NCBI GenBank assembly: GCA_964484515.1
Contig: CAZAGT010000032.1
Location: forward strand, 1-23,963
Length of the DNA: 23,963 bases
Origin: CAZAGT01 sp964484515
Lineage (GTDB): Bacteria > Desulfobacterota > DSM-4660 > Desulfatiglandales > HGW-15
Direction: 5' to 3'
Shown here: piece after piece, positions 14,542 through 23,700 of the stretch
How positions within the stretch are numbered: position 1 is the stretch's first letter
Layout of the letters: each line of letters opens with the position of its first letter
Made by a program: the position numbers and the translations under genes
Notes under the pieces: model-generated
Databases searched by the model: none
What the model saw: the letters and a program-made list of their open reading frames with translations, nothing else
What the model was told of the DNA's origin: nothing

Positions 14542-14794
14542 CCTACTGTTGCATAAACAACACGCCGTAAAGTGTGAAAAGACAAGAATATCAATGCCCT
14601 CCTCCCCTTTTGACGTTAATTCTGGATATCACCAGCAGTTGATTCCAGCGAAATCCAAAAGGCGCCGTGTTGTTTACCCTTCGGGAAAGCCGATGATACT
14701 GCATCTTCTGCGTTGTCAAGGGCTTGCAGTAGGTGACTACGGCTGCACCCTTGACGCCTAAATCCGCAGCATCCTCGACTTTTGCAACGGTAGG
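14542..14794. mobile_element. MITE-like element with terminal inverted repeats and nested hairpins
   Basis: The ends CCTACTGTTGCATAA (14542-14556) and TTTTGCAACGGTAGG (14780-14794) are inverted repeats matching at 13 of 15 positions. Inside, TAAACAACACG (14554-14564) pairs perfectly with CGTGTTGTTTA (14666-14676), with CCTTTT/AAAAGG nested within. A second hairpin, 14715-14755, has GTCAAGGG/CCCTTGAC, TGCA/TGCA and GTAG/CTAC around a GTGA loop. The 253-bp unit codes for nothing recognisable. Its right end lies 2 bp from the cobU stop codon. It looks like a non-autonomous mobile element; no target-site duplication is obvious. Confidence 0.55.
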
Positions 14795-14796
14795 AT

Positions 14797-15348
14797 TTAC
14801 GTAGCCGGGCCTTTCAGATACAGTGGCAAACCTGCGACCATGAAGATCACCCGGTCAGCGATGGCGGCAACCTTCTGGTTGAGTTCACCGGCGTGATCTC
14901 TAAACCGTCGCCCCATGGCCTTTTCCGGGACAACGCCGGTGCCGACCTCGTTTGACACGATGATAATGGCCTGTCTTCGGTTATCTAAGGCATTTATAAG
15001 CCGATCTTGATAGGCCCCCATCTGCGCCTCTCCCTTTTGTAGCATCACATTGGTCAGCCACAAAGTGAGGCAATCTATCAGAACGGCATCCAGATCTGAG
15101 ATCTTGCTTTCCAAGGCCTCGGCAACCTCGAGCGGTTCTTCCAGGAGCTGCCACTCCACGCCACGCTGCAGCCGATGACGCTTTACCCTCTCCCTCATCT
15201 CTTCATCCCGGACCTCCGCCGTGGCCAGGAAAAGATAGGACCGATAGGACGATTCCGCATAGCGGAGGGCCCAGGTACTCTTCCCGCTTTTTGCTCCACC
15301 CAACACCAGGGCCAACTCCTTCTTTTCGTTTTTCACCATATCTATCAC
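14797..15348 (-). CDS. cobU: Adenosylcobinamide kinase / adenosylcobinamide-phosphate guanylyltransferase
   Basis: This bifunctional enzyme phosphorylates adenosylcobinamide and then attaches GMP, in nucleotide-loop assembly of cobalamin. The 183-aa product is full length. The P-loop GGAKSGKS is at 17-24, the likely guanylylated H58 is in KRHRLQR, DCLTLWLTN is near 90-98, and the conserved end runs from SNEVGTGVVP to the L-x-L-x-KG tail. The start is uncertain: GTG at 15348 or ATG at 15339 (180 aa), neither with a clear ribosome binding site. It stands alone with no other cobalamin gene in the window, which would fit salvage or scattered biosynthesis genes. A MITE-like element follows its stop codon. 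Confidence 0.93.
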   Translation of the reverse strand: MIDMVKNEKKELALVLGGAKSGKSTWALRYAESSYRSYLFLATAEVRDEEMRERVKRHRLQRGVEWQLLEEPLEVAEALESKISDLDAVLIDCLTLWLTNVMLQKGEAQMGAYQDRLINALDNRRQAIIIVSNEVGTGVVPEKAMGRRFRDHAGELNQKVAAIADRVIFMVAGLPLYLKGPAT

Positions 15349-15386
15349 GTCAATATAGCGTATTCATTAAAATAGTTAAAAGCCTT

Positions 15387-15414
15387 AGTTTATGTATCAC
15401 TTTTAGTTAGTCAA
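15387..15414 (-). promoter_or_regulatory. Sigma-70-like promoter for cobU
   Basis: On the minus strand TTGACT (15414-15409), a 16-nt spacer and TAAACT (15392-15387) lie about 40 bp upstream of cobU in an AT-rich stretch. No cobalamin riboswitch is recognisable in this short leader. Confidence 0.4.
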
Positions 15415-15588
15415 TCGACACAAGAAAGGTCTCAGTCGTCAGCGCCGCCGCGTGGCGACCAGTTTGATCGACCAGGAAACTTCATGAACGTAGTACTCGA
15501 ATTTGACATTCTGAGATTGTTCGATGTCTGTCGGCCGGTCATGGGGGCTCTTTTCAAAAACGAGAATTGAGTGCGTTGTCTCGGCATA
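15415..15588. other. Intergenic DNA upstream of cobU
   Basis: This is the first part of a 543-bp gene-free interval between cobU and the MBL-fold gene. I see no coding or RNA feature in it. The rest of the interval holds the large inverted repeat and the second copy of the 39-bp repeat. Confidence 0.4.
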
Positions 15589-15695
15589 AGGCGCTACCCG
15601 AGGCGGCCGGAGGGCCTCCGCGGAATAGGCCGGATTGACAGCCTTAGCCCATTCTACGAGTCTGCTCCGGCCGCCTTGCTTGCTAGCGTCTTCAG
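15584..15695. repeat. Large imperfect inverted repeat
   Basis: AGGCGGCCGGAG (15601-15612) pairs perfectly with CTCCGGCCGCCT (15665-15676). Outside it, GCATAAGGCGCTA (15584-15596) pairs with most of TAGCGTCTTCAGC (15683-15695). The 52-nt loop contains a further GGCCT/AGGCC pair. No T-run follows. The size and layered structure suggest a non-autonomous mobile element or a structured RNA rather than a terminator. Confidence 0.5.
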
Positions 15696-15747
15696 CGTTC
15701 GAGCAGGTAACGTTTCATTTCTTGAAAAGAGACCCTTATGGCCAGGG

Positions 15748-15786
15748 GATAAGGTATCACAGACCTCATTTCATGAAGTCTCATAC
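15748..15786. repeat. 39-bp dispersed intergenic repeat, copy 2
   Basis: This matches 8802-8840 at 33 of 39 positions in direct orientation. It lies about 100 bp from the end of the MBL-fold gene, far from any start codon, so a shared operator role for both copies is unlikely. Confidence 0.55.
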
Positions 15787-15891
15787 GAGCTCAGGACCTT
15801 AGCGTACGGTTCTTGTTACAAAACACGGAAGAATATTGATTACAGAGTTTGGCGCCCTATTCTTCTCAACGGACATTGAGCGTCTTCCGGA

Positions 15892-16737
15892 TCACAACTC
15901 CACGTGCGTGTTTTCTTGAGCGGCTTCGATCCTCACGGGGCTGTTATGCTGCCGCGCCATCTCCTGGCACACGCCTGTTATGGCAGTGACTTCCGGGTCC
16001 GTCCGGGAGGGATCGTGGTGAAAGAGGATGAGTCGTCTGACGTTGGACCGAAACGCAAGCTCGAGTGTGCCCTGGTAATCTGAATGGCCCCAGCCCCTCC
16101 GTTCGTGAATCTCTTGCGGCGTGTACTGGGCGTCGTGGATAAGGATATCCGCATCTTTGCAAAAGGCCGCGTACTCCTTGGGGGTACTCCCCACCCGGGC
16201 GTCGGACCGCAGTTCGTTATCGGTGACAAAGACCAAGCTCCTCTCTCCTTCCCGAAAGCGAAACCCGAATCCCCCCTGGGGGTGTTGGAGAGGAATACGG
16301 TCTATCACGGTGTCGTCGATCTCGAGCGGACCCTTGCTGAGACGGTCTAGGTAGCGTATCTCGGCCTTAAGCGCATCAAACTGAATGGGGAAAAGCCCAT
16401 CAACCATGTTATTATCAAACATATGGCGCAGGCCCTTCATGCAGGTAGGAAAACCGTCGATCAAGATCCGGCTCGAGGGGTCATGAATCGGGGCAAAAAA
16501 AGGAAAACCGAGGATATGATCCCAATGAATATGCGTGATCAGGAGATGGATATCGATGCGTTTTTCCGTGGCGGTCAACTTCTCGCCCAAGGCTCGGATA
16601 CCGGTACCCGCGTCGATGATGACCTTGGTTCCACTCTGGAGGTCGACCTCCAGACAAGTCGTATTTCCTCCGTGGAGGGTCGTGTCTCTCCCCGGTACCG
16701 CAATGGAGCCTCTGGTTCCCCAAAACGTGACTCTCAT
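15892..16737 (-). CDS. MBL-fold metallo-hydrolase
   Basis: A 281-aa cytoplasmic metallo-beta-lactamase-fold protein. The N-terminus MRVTFWGTRGSI with GGNTTC at 23-28 marks a common bacterial subgroup of uncharacterised hydrolases, some related to phosphodiesterase-type MBL proteins. The metal motif THIHWDH gives H69, H71, D73 and H74. Further ligands are likely D180-region TDNE, the Asp in IHDAQY and the His in LFHHDP. I chose the ATG at 16737, after GAGGAT with a short gap; an upstream in-frame ATG at 16776 adds 13 residues that do not fit the family start. The substrate is unknown. A role in degrading a cyclic nucleotide made by the cyclase at 11334 is possible but unsupported. Confidence 0.88.
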   Translation of the reverse strand: MRVTFWGTRGSIAVPGRDTTLHGGNTTCLEVDLQSGTKVIIDAGTGIRALGEKLTATEKRIDIHLLITHIHWDHILGFPFFAPIHDPSSRILIDGFPTCMKGLRHMFDNNMVDGLFPIQFDALKAEIRYLDRLSKGPLEIDDTVIDRIPLQHPQGGFGFRFREGERSLVFVTDNELRSDARVGSTPKEYAAFCKDADILIHDAQYTPQEIHERRGWGHSDYQGTLELAFRSNVRRLILFHHDPSRTDPEVTAITGVCQEMARQHNSPVRIEAAQENTHVEL

Positions 16738-17327
16738 GATGGCATATCCTCGTTTTCGACCCTCGAGTTTCGCCACTTAGGCTACCGAAAAACGTGCATG
16801 GTTCTCCTTCTCAACAAGATGAACCTCATCACACTTGTCCTTGCACCGCACGCGTACACCTGGTGTCAAACGGGAAAAACACCCGTTCTGCAGTCAGCCA
16901 CGGACGTTGCCGCTGATACTTACGTGATCCCAATTTCGCTGTCAATTCAAAAAAATAGATGCATTCTTTCAGCCATTCGTGGAAATTCTATCAGGTCTTT
17001 AGATTGAAGGCTGAAGGGATTTGGATCGCTTGAGCACCTTCGCGGCCCTTTCTCAATTCCATCGTTGGTTCTAACCTTGCGCCCAGCTTGACATGCCACC
17101 GTGGGTGGCTTATGAACTCCAAGAACCTGTGGAGGCTGTCGAAAACCCTCATCTGTCCCGATTCCATCGGGATTACCCCTATTCCTTGGGATTTCGGAAG
17201 CCTCGCAGCTGGACGTTTTCCATCAGCCTCTCCGGAGAAGGCTTCTCGATAGTCTGGGGAACGGCTAGCCTTGCGGGCCATCGCGGCTCAGGGACCATGA
17301 TAGCGATCTAAAGCGATTCTATGGAAC
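16738..17327. other. 590-bp gene-free region with small hairpins and a degenerate heptad repeat
   Basis: No credible gene is present. Perfect short hairpins occur at 17095-17109 (GCCACC/GGTGGC), 17157-17171 (CCCGAT/ATCGGG) and 17197-17245 (GAAGCCT/AGGCTTC). A TTGAAGGCTGAAGG-type heptad repeat lies at about 16998-17021 and resembles 4441-4463. A minus-strand frame at 16991-17281 is built from these repeats. The promoters of the MBL-fold gene and of asnB must be here, but I cannot pick one with confidence. Confidence 0.45.
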
Positions 17328-19247
17328 ATGTGCGGAATCTGCGGAAAACTTGATACCAGCGGGGCGCCGGTCGGCGAGAGCGTACTGAGAGAGATGTGCC
17401 GGAGCTTCGCCTATCGTGGACCCGATGACGAAGGGGTCTACAGCGCACCACGCATAGGGCTCGGTCACCGACGACTGAGTATCATCGATCTCTCCCCGGC
17501 CGGACATCAACCCATGAGCAACGAGGATAACACGATCTGGCTCGTCTTCAACGGTGAGGTCTACAATTTTGAACGATTCAAAAAGGAGCTGCTTTCCAAA
17601 GGACACGTCTTTAGGAGCCAGACCGATTGCGAATCGATTGTCCACCTCTATGAAGAGGAGGGCATAGACTGCCTCAAACGTTTGAACGGGATGTTTGCCC
17701 TGGCCCTGTGGGATGAGGGCAAGCAGCGGTTATGGTTGGCAAGGGACCGCCTGGGGATCAAACCGCTGAACTACTATTGGGATGGACAACGTCTTGTCTT
17801 CGCCTCGGAGATCAAGGCAATCCTTTCTGATTCGGATGTACAGAGGGAGATAGATCCTGAGGCCCTCGACCTGTACCTCGCCCTAAACTACATCCCCGCC
17901 CCCCGGACTATCTTCCGCAGAATGCAGAAACTGCTACCGGGGCATTACCTCCTGGCAGCGGAAGGGGCCCTGAGGACCGAACCCTACTGGGATCTTCCTG
18001 TTCACGCGGGATCCTTGACTGACTATATGGGCGCCGCAGGCGACCATCAGGAATTCGAGGCCCGAACGCGCGATCTTTATACCCTCCTGGAGGGTTCCGT
18101 CAAACGGCGCCTCATCTCCGATGTGCCCCTGGGAGCCTTTCTAAGTGGTGGGATCGATTCGAGCATCATTGTGGCCCTTATGGCGAAACACTCGACCCGG
18201 CCGGTAAAGACATTCTCGATCGGCTTCCGCGACCTCCCCTCCTTTGACGAGACCGAATATGCGCGTGAGGTGGCCCTGTTCAACCGCACCGAACACCACG
18301 AGTTCAGGCTCGGATACCGGGATATCCTCGATGCGTTCCCAACGGTTCTGGAAAACGTGGATGAACCGTTTGCGGACTCCTCCGCGGTCCCCACCTACAT
18401 CGTTTCCAGAGAGACTAAAAAGCACGTGACGGTGGCCCTATCGGGTGACGGCGGGGATGAGCTCTTTGCGGGCTACAGGATGTACCGCGGTGAGCACTGG
18501 TCCGATTACTATAAGAAGGTCCCACGGCTCATAAGGGAGCGTGTGATAGCCCCAATGGTCGAGAATCTGCCCGATGCCCGCGACAAACCGCGGGGCGAGG
18601 CGATCCGGAGGCTCAAGAAGTTCCTGCGCGGGGCCGGCCTCCCTTTTCCGGAGCGTTTCTGCAGCTGGCGTGAGGTATTTCCTTTTCCTTTGCGACAGCG
18701 ACTCCTTAGGATGCCCCTGAACGAGAACCGCCATCTTGCCCAGGTTCGACAGCTCTTTGAGATTGAAAAACGCCGGTTCGAACGAGATGCCGTGAACCTG
18801 ATGCTCTCGATGGACGTGAAAGGCCTGTTGCCGGGAGACATGCTGACAAAAGTCGATCGCATGAGCATGGTAAACGCCCTGGAAGTGCGGGTCCCCTTCC
18901 TCGACCACACCGTCGTGGAATATGCCTTTGGGCTTGAAGGCAATCTGAAGCTGCGAGGAAGCACCGGGAAATACATTCTGTTGGAGACGTTCAAGGACCT
19001 GTTACCTCCGGCCCTTCACGATCGACCGAAATGGGGTTTCGAGATGCCTATCGGCGCGTGGCTGAGGAGCGAATTGAAGTTTCTCATCGACGAGTATCTT
19101 TCGGGGAGCCTCCTCAAACAGCAGGATATCTTTGATCACGATGTGGTGGCGACGCTCGTCCAGGAGCATATGAGTGGTCGTCGGGACACCTCGTGGCCTT
19201 TGTGGAACCTGATCGTATTCCAGCACTGGCACAGGACTTGGATGTAG
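17328..19247 (+). CDS. asnB: Asparagine synthase (glutamine-hydrolysing) family protein
   Basis: A 639-aa cytoplasmic enzyme with an N-terminal Ntn amidotransferase domain that starts at the catalytic C2 (MCGICGK) and a C-terminal ATP-dependent synthetase domain with the pyrophosphatase loop SGGIDSS at 273-279. It would make asparagine from aspartate and glutamine. FRSQTDCE, NGMFALA and ARDRLGIKPL are standard family blocks. Family members with similar length also modify sugars or lasso peptides in other contexts, but no such cluster is visible here. The start is fixed by the required Met-Cys. No good Shine-Dalgarno is seen. The next gene starts 20 bp downstream, so the two are probably co-transcribed. 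Confidence 0.93.
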   Translation: MCGICGKLDTSGAPVGESVLREMCRSFAYRGPDDEGVYSAPRIGLGHRRLSIIDLSPAGHQPMSNEDNTIWLVFNGEVYNFERFKKELLSKGHVFRSQTDCESIVHLYEEEGIDCLKRLNGMFALALWDEGKQRLWLARDRLGIKPLNYYWDGQRLVFASEIKAILSDSDVQREIDPEALDLYLALNYIPAPRTIFRRMQKLLPGHYLLAAEGALRTEPYWDLPVHAGSLTDYMGAAGDHQEFEARTRDLYTLLEGSVKRRLISDVPLGAFLSGGIDSSIIVALMAKHSTRPVKTFSIGFRDLPSFDETEYAREVALFNRTEHHEFRLGYRDILDAFPTVLENVDEPFADSSAVPTYIVSRETKKHVTVALSGDGGDELFAGYRMYRGEHWSDYYKKVPRLIRERVIAPMVENLPDARDKPRGEAIRRLKKFLRGAGLPFPERFCSWREVFPFPLRQRLLRMPLNENRHLAQVRQLFEIEKRRFERDAVNLMLSMDVKGLLPGDMLTKVDRMSMVNALEVRVPFLDHTVVEYAFGLEGNLKLRGSTGKYILLETFKDLLPPALHDRPKWGFEMPIGAWLRSELKFLIDEYLSGSLLKQQDIFDHDVVATLVQEHMSGRRDTSWPLWNLIVFQHWHRTWM

Positions 19248-19267
19248 CTGTGCGAGGCGTCCCGGGA

Positions 19268-20386
19268 GTGACCTTGTACCAAAATCGCTTCTTCAGAACC
19301 CTCGTTCTGCTTTGGGGACTGTCTTCCTGCTGCGGCTGTCACCTCCCTTACATCGTTCATGTTGGTGCGGGCCAATTCCGAATGCTGCGTGGTGCAGTGC
19401 CGGTCGAGCAGGCCTTACACGATGGGAAGCTGAGCGCCGAACAAAAAGAGCGTCTGGCACTGGTCAATGATATCAAGGTATTCGGCGAAAACAGCCTCGG
19501 TTTGAGTAAGACCCGGAATTATCAAACCGCTTACCTAAGCGAGGCCCAGGCCCCGATCTACCTCGTCTCGGCCTCCCCTCGGGATCGTTTGAGCCGTGTC
19601 ACCTGGTGGTTTCCCATCGTCGGCCGGATGCCTTACCTGGGCTTTTTTGACCTGGCCAAGGCCAAGGCCAAGAGAGAGGAGTTGGTCGAGAAGGATTTTG
19701 ATGTCAACCTCGGCCGTGCGGCTGCCTACAGTACCCTGGGATGGTTTATGCAGCCGTTCACGCTTAACCTGAGCGTGGGATCCACCGTGGATCTCGTGGA
19801 GACGATCCTTCATGAAATGACCCACACGACGCTCTACGTGAAGGGCCAAGGGGAATTCAACGAGGGCCTTGCGGTCTTGGTCGGCAAGGTGGGAGCCTAC
19901 CGCTTCCTGCGTAAAACATTGGGGCCAACCCACGTCTTCACGAGGGAGGCAGAAGACGCGATCCACGACGAACAGCTTTTCGCCGCCTACATCTCAAACC
20001 TCTTTCTAACACTTGAGCAGCTCTACGACTCCGACCTGATCTATGCGGAGAAGATGACGCGCCGGAAGGAGGCCTTTGATCACGCCCTGAAGGACTTTGC
20101 CTTGCTCAAAGATCGTCTCAAGACCGATCGTTTTGAGGCCTTCGGCAGCGGCGGTTTAAACAATGCCTATCTGATGTCCATCGGTCTTTATCATCGCCAT
20201 TTCCATCTCTTCGAGGCCGTCCTTGAGCAGAAGAACAACTCGATCAGAAACACCATCTTCTTTTTTCAGGAGCTGGCGGCAGAAAGGGGCGACATCCTGC
20301 AACTGACCACCGAGTGGTTACAGGAACGCGACGAGGCTCGCTCCGTCAAGCTGCGGGAGAAGCAAAGAGACTCCCCGCCCAAATGA
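19268..20386 (+). CDS. Putative lipoprotein aminopeptidase (PF10023-like, HExxH metalloprotease)
   Basis: A 372-aa zinc-protease-like protein. HEMTH gives zinc ligands H182 and H186 and catalytic E183, and E199 in FNEGLA is the likely third ligand. The stretch GCHLPYIVHVGAGQFRML near the N-terminus is typical of the putative aminopeptidase family of Proteobacteria. I chose the GTG at 19268 because it gives a basic n-region (QNRFFR), a hydrophobic core (TLVLLWG) and a lipobox-like LSSC with C21, so the protein is probably a lipoprotein facing the periplasm. An in-frame ATG at 19193 would overlap asnB by 55 bp and bury this signal. The substrate is unknown. Confidence 0.82.
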   Translation: MTLYQNRFFRTLVLLWGLSSCCGCHLPYIVHVGAGQFRMLRGAVPVEQALHDGKLSAEQKERLALVNDIKVFGENSLGLSKTRNYQTAYLSEAQAPIYLVSASPRDRLSRVTWWFPIVGRMPYLGFFDLAKAKAKREELVEKDFDVNLGRAAAYSTLGWFMQPFTLNLSVGSTVDLVETILHEMTHTTLYVKGQGEFNEGLAVLVGKVGAYRFLRKTLGPTHVFTREAEDAIHDEQLFAAYISNLFLTLEQLYDSDLIYAEKMTRRKEAFDHALKDFALLKDRLKTDRFEAFGSGGLNNAYLMSIGLYHRHFHLFEAVLEQKNNSIRNTIFFFQELAAERGDILQLTTEWLQERDEARSVKLREKQRDSPPK

Positions 20387-20400
20387 CCGGGCTTTAGGAA

Positions 20401-20417
20401 GCACCCCATAGGGGTGC
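20401..20417 (+). terminator. Possible terminator hairpin after the aminopeptidase gene
   Basis: GCACCCC and GGGGTGC pair perfectly around ATA, 15 bp after the stop codon. The following sequence is C/T-rich (TCTCTCTCTT) rather than a clean T-run, so termination efficiency is doubtful. Confidence 0.4.
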
Positions 20418-20435
20418 GCAGGGGGTCTCTCTCTT

Positions 20436-20640
20436 GCTTAACAAAATTCGAAGCACGAAACCCGAAATTTGAAACAATATCGAATAAGCAAAACACAAAT
20501 GATCAAAACGTCTTGGCACAGCTTTCCGGTGCATAAGCACCATTCAGCTACGCTATTTCCGTCATTAGGACATTCGGGCTTTGGATTTGTTTCGGAGTCC
20601 GATATTCGAATTTAGGATTTGACGGTGTTACTGCTTTACC
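20436..20640. repeat. Degenerate AT-rich palindromic repeat
   Basis: The left part (about 20443-20515) is a run of CGAAA/TGAAA units spaced about 8 bp apart (CGAAGC, CGAAAC, CGAAAT, TGAAAC, CGAAT). The right part (about 20570-20622) carries the same kind of units on the other strand (GGATTTG, TTTCGG, ATTCGAATTT, GGATTTG). Together they form a loose, decayed inverted repeat of about 190 bp. Similar elements are common in environmental bacterial genomes. It separates the aminopeptidase gene from the AsmA-like gene, and nothing in it is coding. Confidence 0.45.
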
Positions 20641-20656
20641 CGGCATAGCCACTGAA

Positions 20657-20686
20657 ACGTGACCACGCCCTAGGACGTGGTTCTCG
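20657..20686. repeat. Small hairpin upstream of the AsmA/YdbH-like gene
   Basis: ACCACG and CGTGGT pair around the loop CCCTAGGA, about 50 bp before the next start codon. It has no T-run, so it is more likely an operator-like palindrome or part of the adjoining repeat than a terminator. Confidence 0.3.
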
Positions 20687-20733
20687 ACAACGAAACAACG
20701 AAATAAGAAGCTGGGCATTCGAATCTTGAGTCA

Positions 20734-23700
20734 ATGAGCGCAAAACGAAAAGTTACCCTCGCCGGTGCCGCGATCCTCCTATTCGTGCTTGCCGTCGGTG
20801 TTTCAGCCATCCTCTACATCTACCAGCACCCCCAGACGGTAAAGGCGCTGCTTGAAGAATCCTTTGAACGGACCACGGGCGCATCCTTGAGCATCGACAA
20901 ACTCAAATACAGCCTGAGACCGCTCCGCGTTACGGCTGGAGGCATCATGGTTAGGCAGGGCGAGGCGCAGCACCGGCTCGAGGTCGAACTCGCAGCCGTG
21001 AACGCGGCCATGTCGCTTGAAGGCCCTTTCGGCCACCGGACCCTTGTCGTCGAAGACCTCACGATCGAGGGGCTCGCTTTCCGGCTCCCGGAAACGGCTG
21101 CGCTTCCCCAACCGGCCCGGGGCCCGCTGAGCCCCTCATGGTTGCGTGGCGCGGCGCGACGAGCCGTTGCCTACCTGCTTTTCGAGAAGATCGAACTCCG
21201 GGCGGTCCTGATGAGCGGCGGGGACATTCGAGGGCGGATGGGAACCTACGATGTCTATCTCCACGACCTTGTTGCACGACGCACGGCCGACGGGCTCCTC
21301 ACCATCAGCGGCGGCCTGCGCAGCCGGTCGGAAGCGGCCGAGCGGAGCCTCACCGTTCGGAAGATTGAGGTCTCCACGGACAGGGCCATTTCCCTCGTCG
21401 ACCCGCAGATAGGCTGCCGCGCGAGTATCGAGGAGGCCGCGTTCGAGAGCGCCGACCTCGATATGCACGGCCTGTCGGGTGCTGCTGAGGTCATCGTCAG
21501 GAAGGCCGCGCAAAGAGTCACCCTGCGGGACCTGCAGCTAAGGATCGAGGAGGCCGTCATCAAGCAGGGACCCAGGATGCAGCTCACGTCCTTAAAGCTC
21601 TCCTCGGACCAGGAGGCCCGCTTCAGCTGGTCCGATAACAGGATTGAGGCCCCGCATCTCCAATTGACCCTCGGCGAGGTATTGAGCTGTGATGTTCAGC
21701 TGGGCACCTCCTTGGCATCTCCCGTGAAGGTCCTTGTCACGTTGATCGAGGGCCGTCTCGCGCCCGAAAAGGCCTTATCCCTACTCCCCAAGGAGACCCG
21801 ACAACAACTCGCGCCGCTGGGGCTTGGAGGGCCGGTGAAGCTTCGGGGGTGGATCGAGGGTCTGAGGGACCCGGATAGGTGGAATTGGCGCTGCGATCTC
21901 AAGGGACTCTTTGACCGTAATGCCGTTTGGCTTGCCAGGGAACCGATCCGACTGGACGGCATCGTCAGCGGCTTTGTTCAGGCAACGGGTACATGGCCTG
22001 ACATCGCTCTCTCTTCCCGTTTGACGACGGATAATACGACACTCAAGGGTGTCGGTGTGGAACTGGACCCGTTTCGCACCCAGATCACCCTGAACGGCAA
22101 GCCGCCAGTCTTTGATATCGAAGAATTCAAGGCCAACCTGCCACGGGTGCGTGTCCCGACGGGGGAAAGGGAGATCCCGTTTGCGGACGTTCGACTTGAT
22201 GCCCGGGATGGTCGCTTCGACGGCACCGCGAACACCCTGCGGGTACCGGGCATCCGGTTTCACTCCGCCTCTCTCACGAACCTGATCATCGCCCTGACGG
22301 CAACTCCTGAAGATGTCTCACTGGAACTGCGGGGCGAAAAGACGGCCCTGCTGGAATCGATCCGGGTCCTGAACCTCATGCCTTCCGGCTGGTCGTTCAG
22401 CGGAGATGATCGCCTTGAACTCACGATCAATGTGAAGAACAAAAACGATCTGACCTTTGCGTCGCGCCTGACCCTTGGAAAGATTGATTTTCAGAACGCC
22501 GATGGAAGCCGCATGGGGGCCAAGATCGACGCCCGGCTGGACGCTCAGGGCGGCTTTGGGCTCGAACAACGACAGCTCACCCTGCGCGCAAATCTTGAAA
22601 CACGTCGTGGCGAGGTGCTCTACGATCGATTCTACCTGGATTTCGAGAAGACCCCGCTGGTTGCGGCCATGGAGGGTCGCCTCGATATCGGCGCGGGTTC
22701 AATCAGCCTGAACCGCGGCCAAGTCGGTTTGGAGAACGTCTTGCGGCTCGATGTCAGCGGGCGCATGACGCCCCGCAAGGGAGGCCGGGCATTCAGCCTC
22801 GCTATCGCGATCCCCGAGCCCCCCCTGCTCCCTATCTACAGTCGGTTCTTATTCGAACCGTTTCACATGGAGAGACCTTTACTCAACGGGATCGAGATCG
22901 GCGGAAACGTCTCCGCACAGGTCCACCTGGAAGGGAAGGACTCCTGGGAAGTCAAGGGTTCCTGTGGGTGGCACGCCGGCAACCTGGCGTTCACCGAACA
23001 CGGGGCACGTTTCGGCGGGATCGAGCTCGACCTCCCCCTCTGGTACCGAAGCGGCGAGGCAGCCGGTCCAATAGAAAAACTCAAGGGGCGGCTCGCGATT
23101 GAGTCCCTGACCTTGCCCCTGCTCCCGCAACAGGCCCTCGACCTCATCCTGGAGGCCGGCCCCAACGACCTGTCGGTACCGGTCTCGTTAACCCTGGGAA
23201 TCGAAGGGGGCCAACTTCGGGTCGGCCCGGTGACGGCAAAGAATCTTTACGGCCGAGGCCCCACCGTTGTGACGAGCCTGGACCTGAACATTAACGACCT
23301 CGATCCTCTTCTGAACAAAGTGTGGTCGAAACCGATTCGAGGCAACCTGCGCGGACGACTCGACCCGGTGCGTATCCAAAAGCGAACCCTATCGGGGAAA
23401 GGGACCCTCACGGCCAGCGTCTTCGGCGGCAAGATCTTCTTAACCGATATCGCGATCGCACGTCTTTTGGCACCCACTCAGCTCCTCAGCCTGACGGCCC
23501 GCTGGCAAGACCTGGACCTGGCAGCCCTGACACGCGGTACGTCGTTCGGGAAGATCGAAGGCGTACTCCAGGGCAGGGCCGATGCTGTAGAGATCGTTTC
23601 CGGGCAGCCGCAACGATTCGATCTCCTCCTGGAGACCGTCAAGACCGCCGGAGTACCGCAAAAAATCAGTGTCACGGCGGTCGATAATATCGCCCAGATC

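Noticed and set aside
14353..14761. Plus-strand frames opposite the unknown protein and across the MITE-like element
   Set aside because: They are antisense to a better supported gene or are built from inverted-repeat sequence.
15349..15420. Cobalamin riboswitch upstream of cobU
   Set aside because: The leader between the predicted promoter and the start is about 40 nt and lacks any B12-box-like sequence.
15571..15879. 102-codon plus-strand frame in the cobU-MBL gap
   Set aside because: It runs through the large inverted repeat and the 39-bp repeat and has no ribosome binding site.
15892..16737. MBL-fold protein as the dedicated cAMP phosphodiesterase of the cyclase
   Set aside because: The genes are on opposite strands and separated by two genes and two repeat regions, and the substrate is not evident from motifs.
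16991..17281. 96-codon minus-strand frame between the MBL-fold gene and asnB
   Set aside because: Its C-terminal part comes from the degenerate heptad repeat and the rest from small hairpins; no domain is recognisable.
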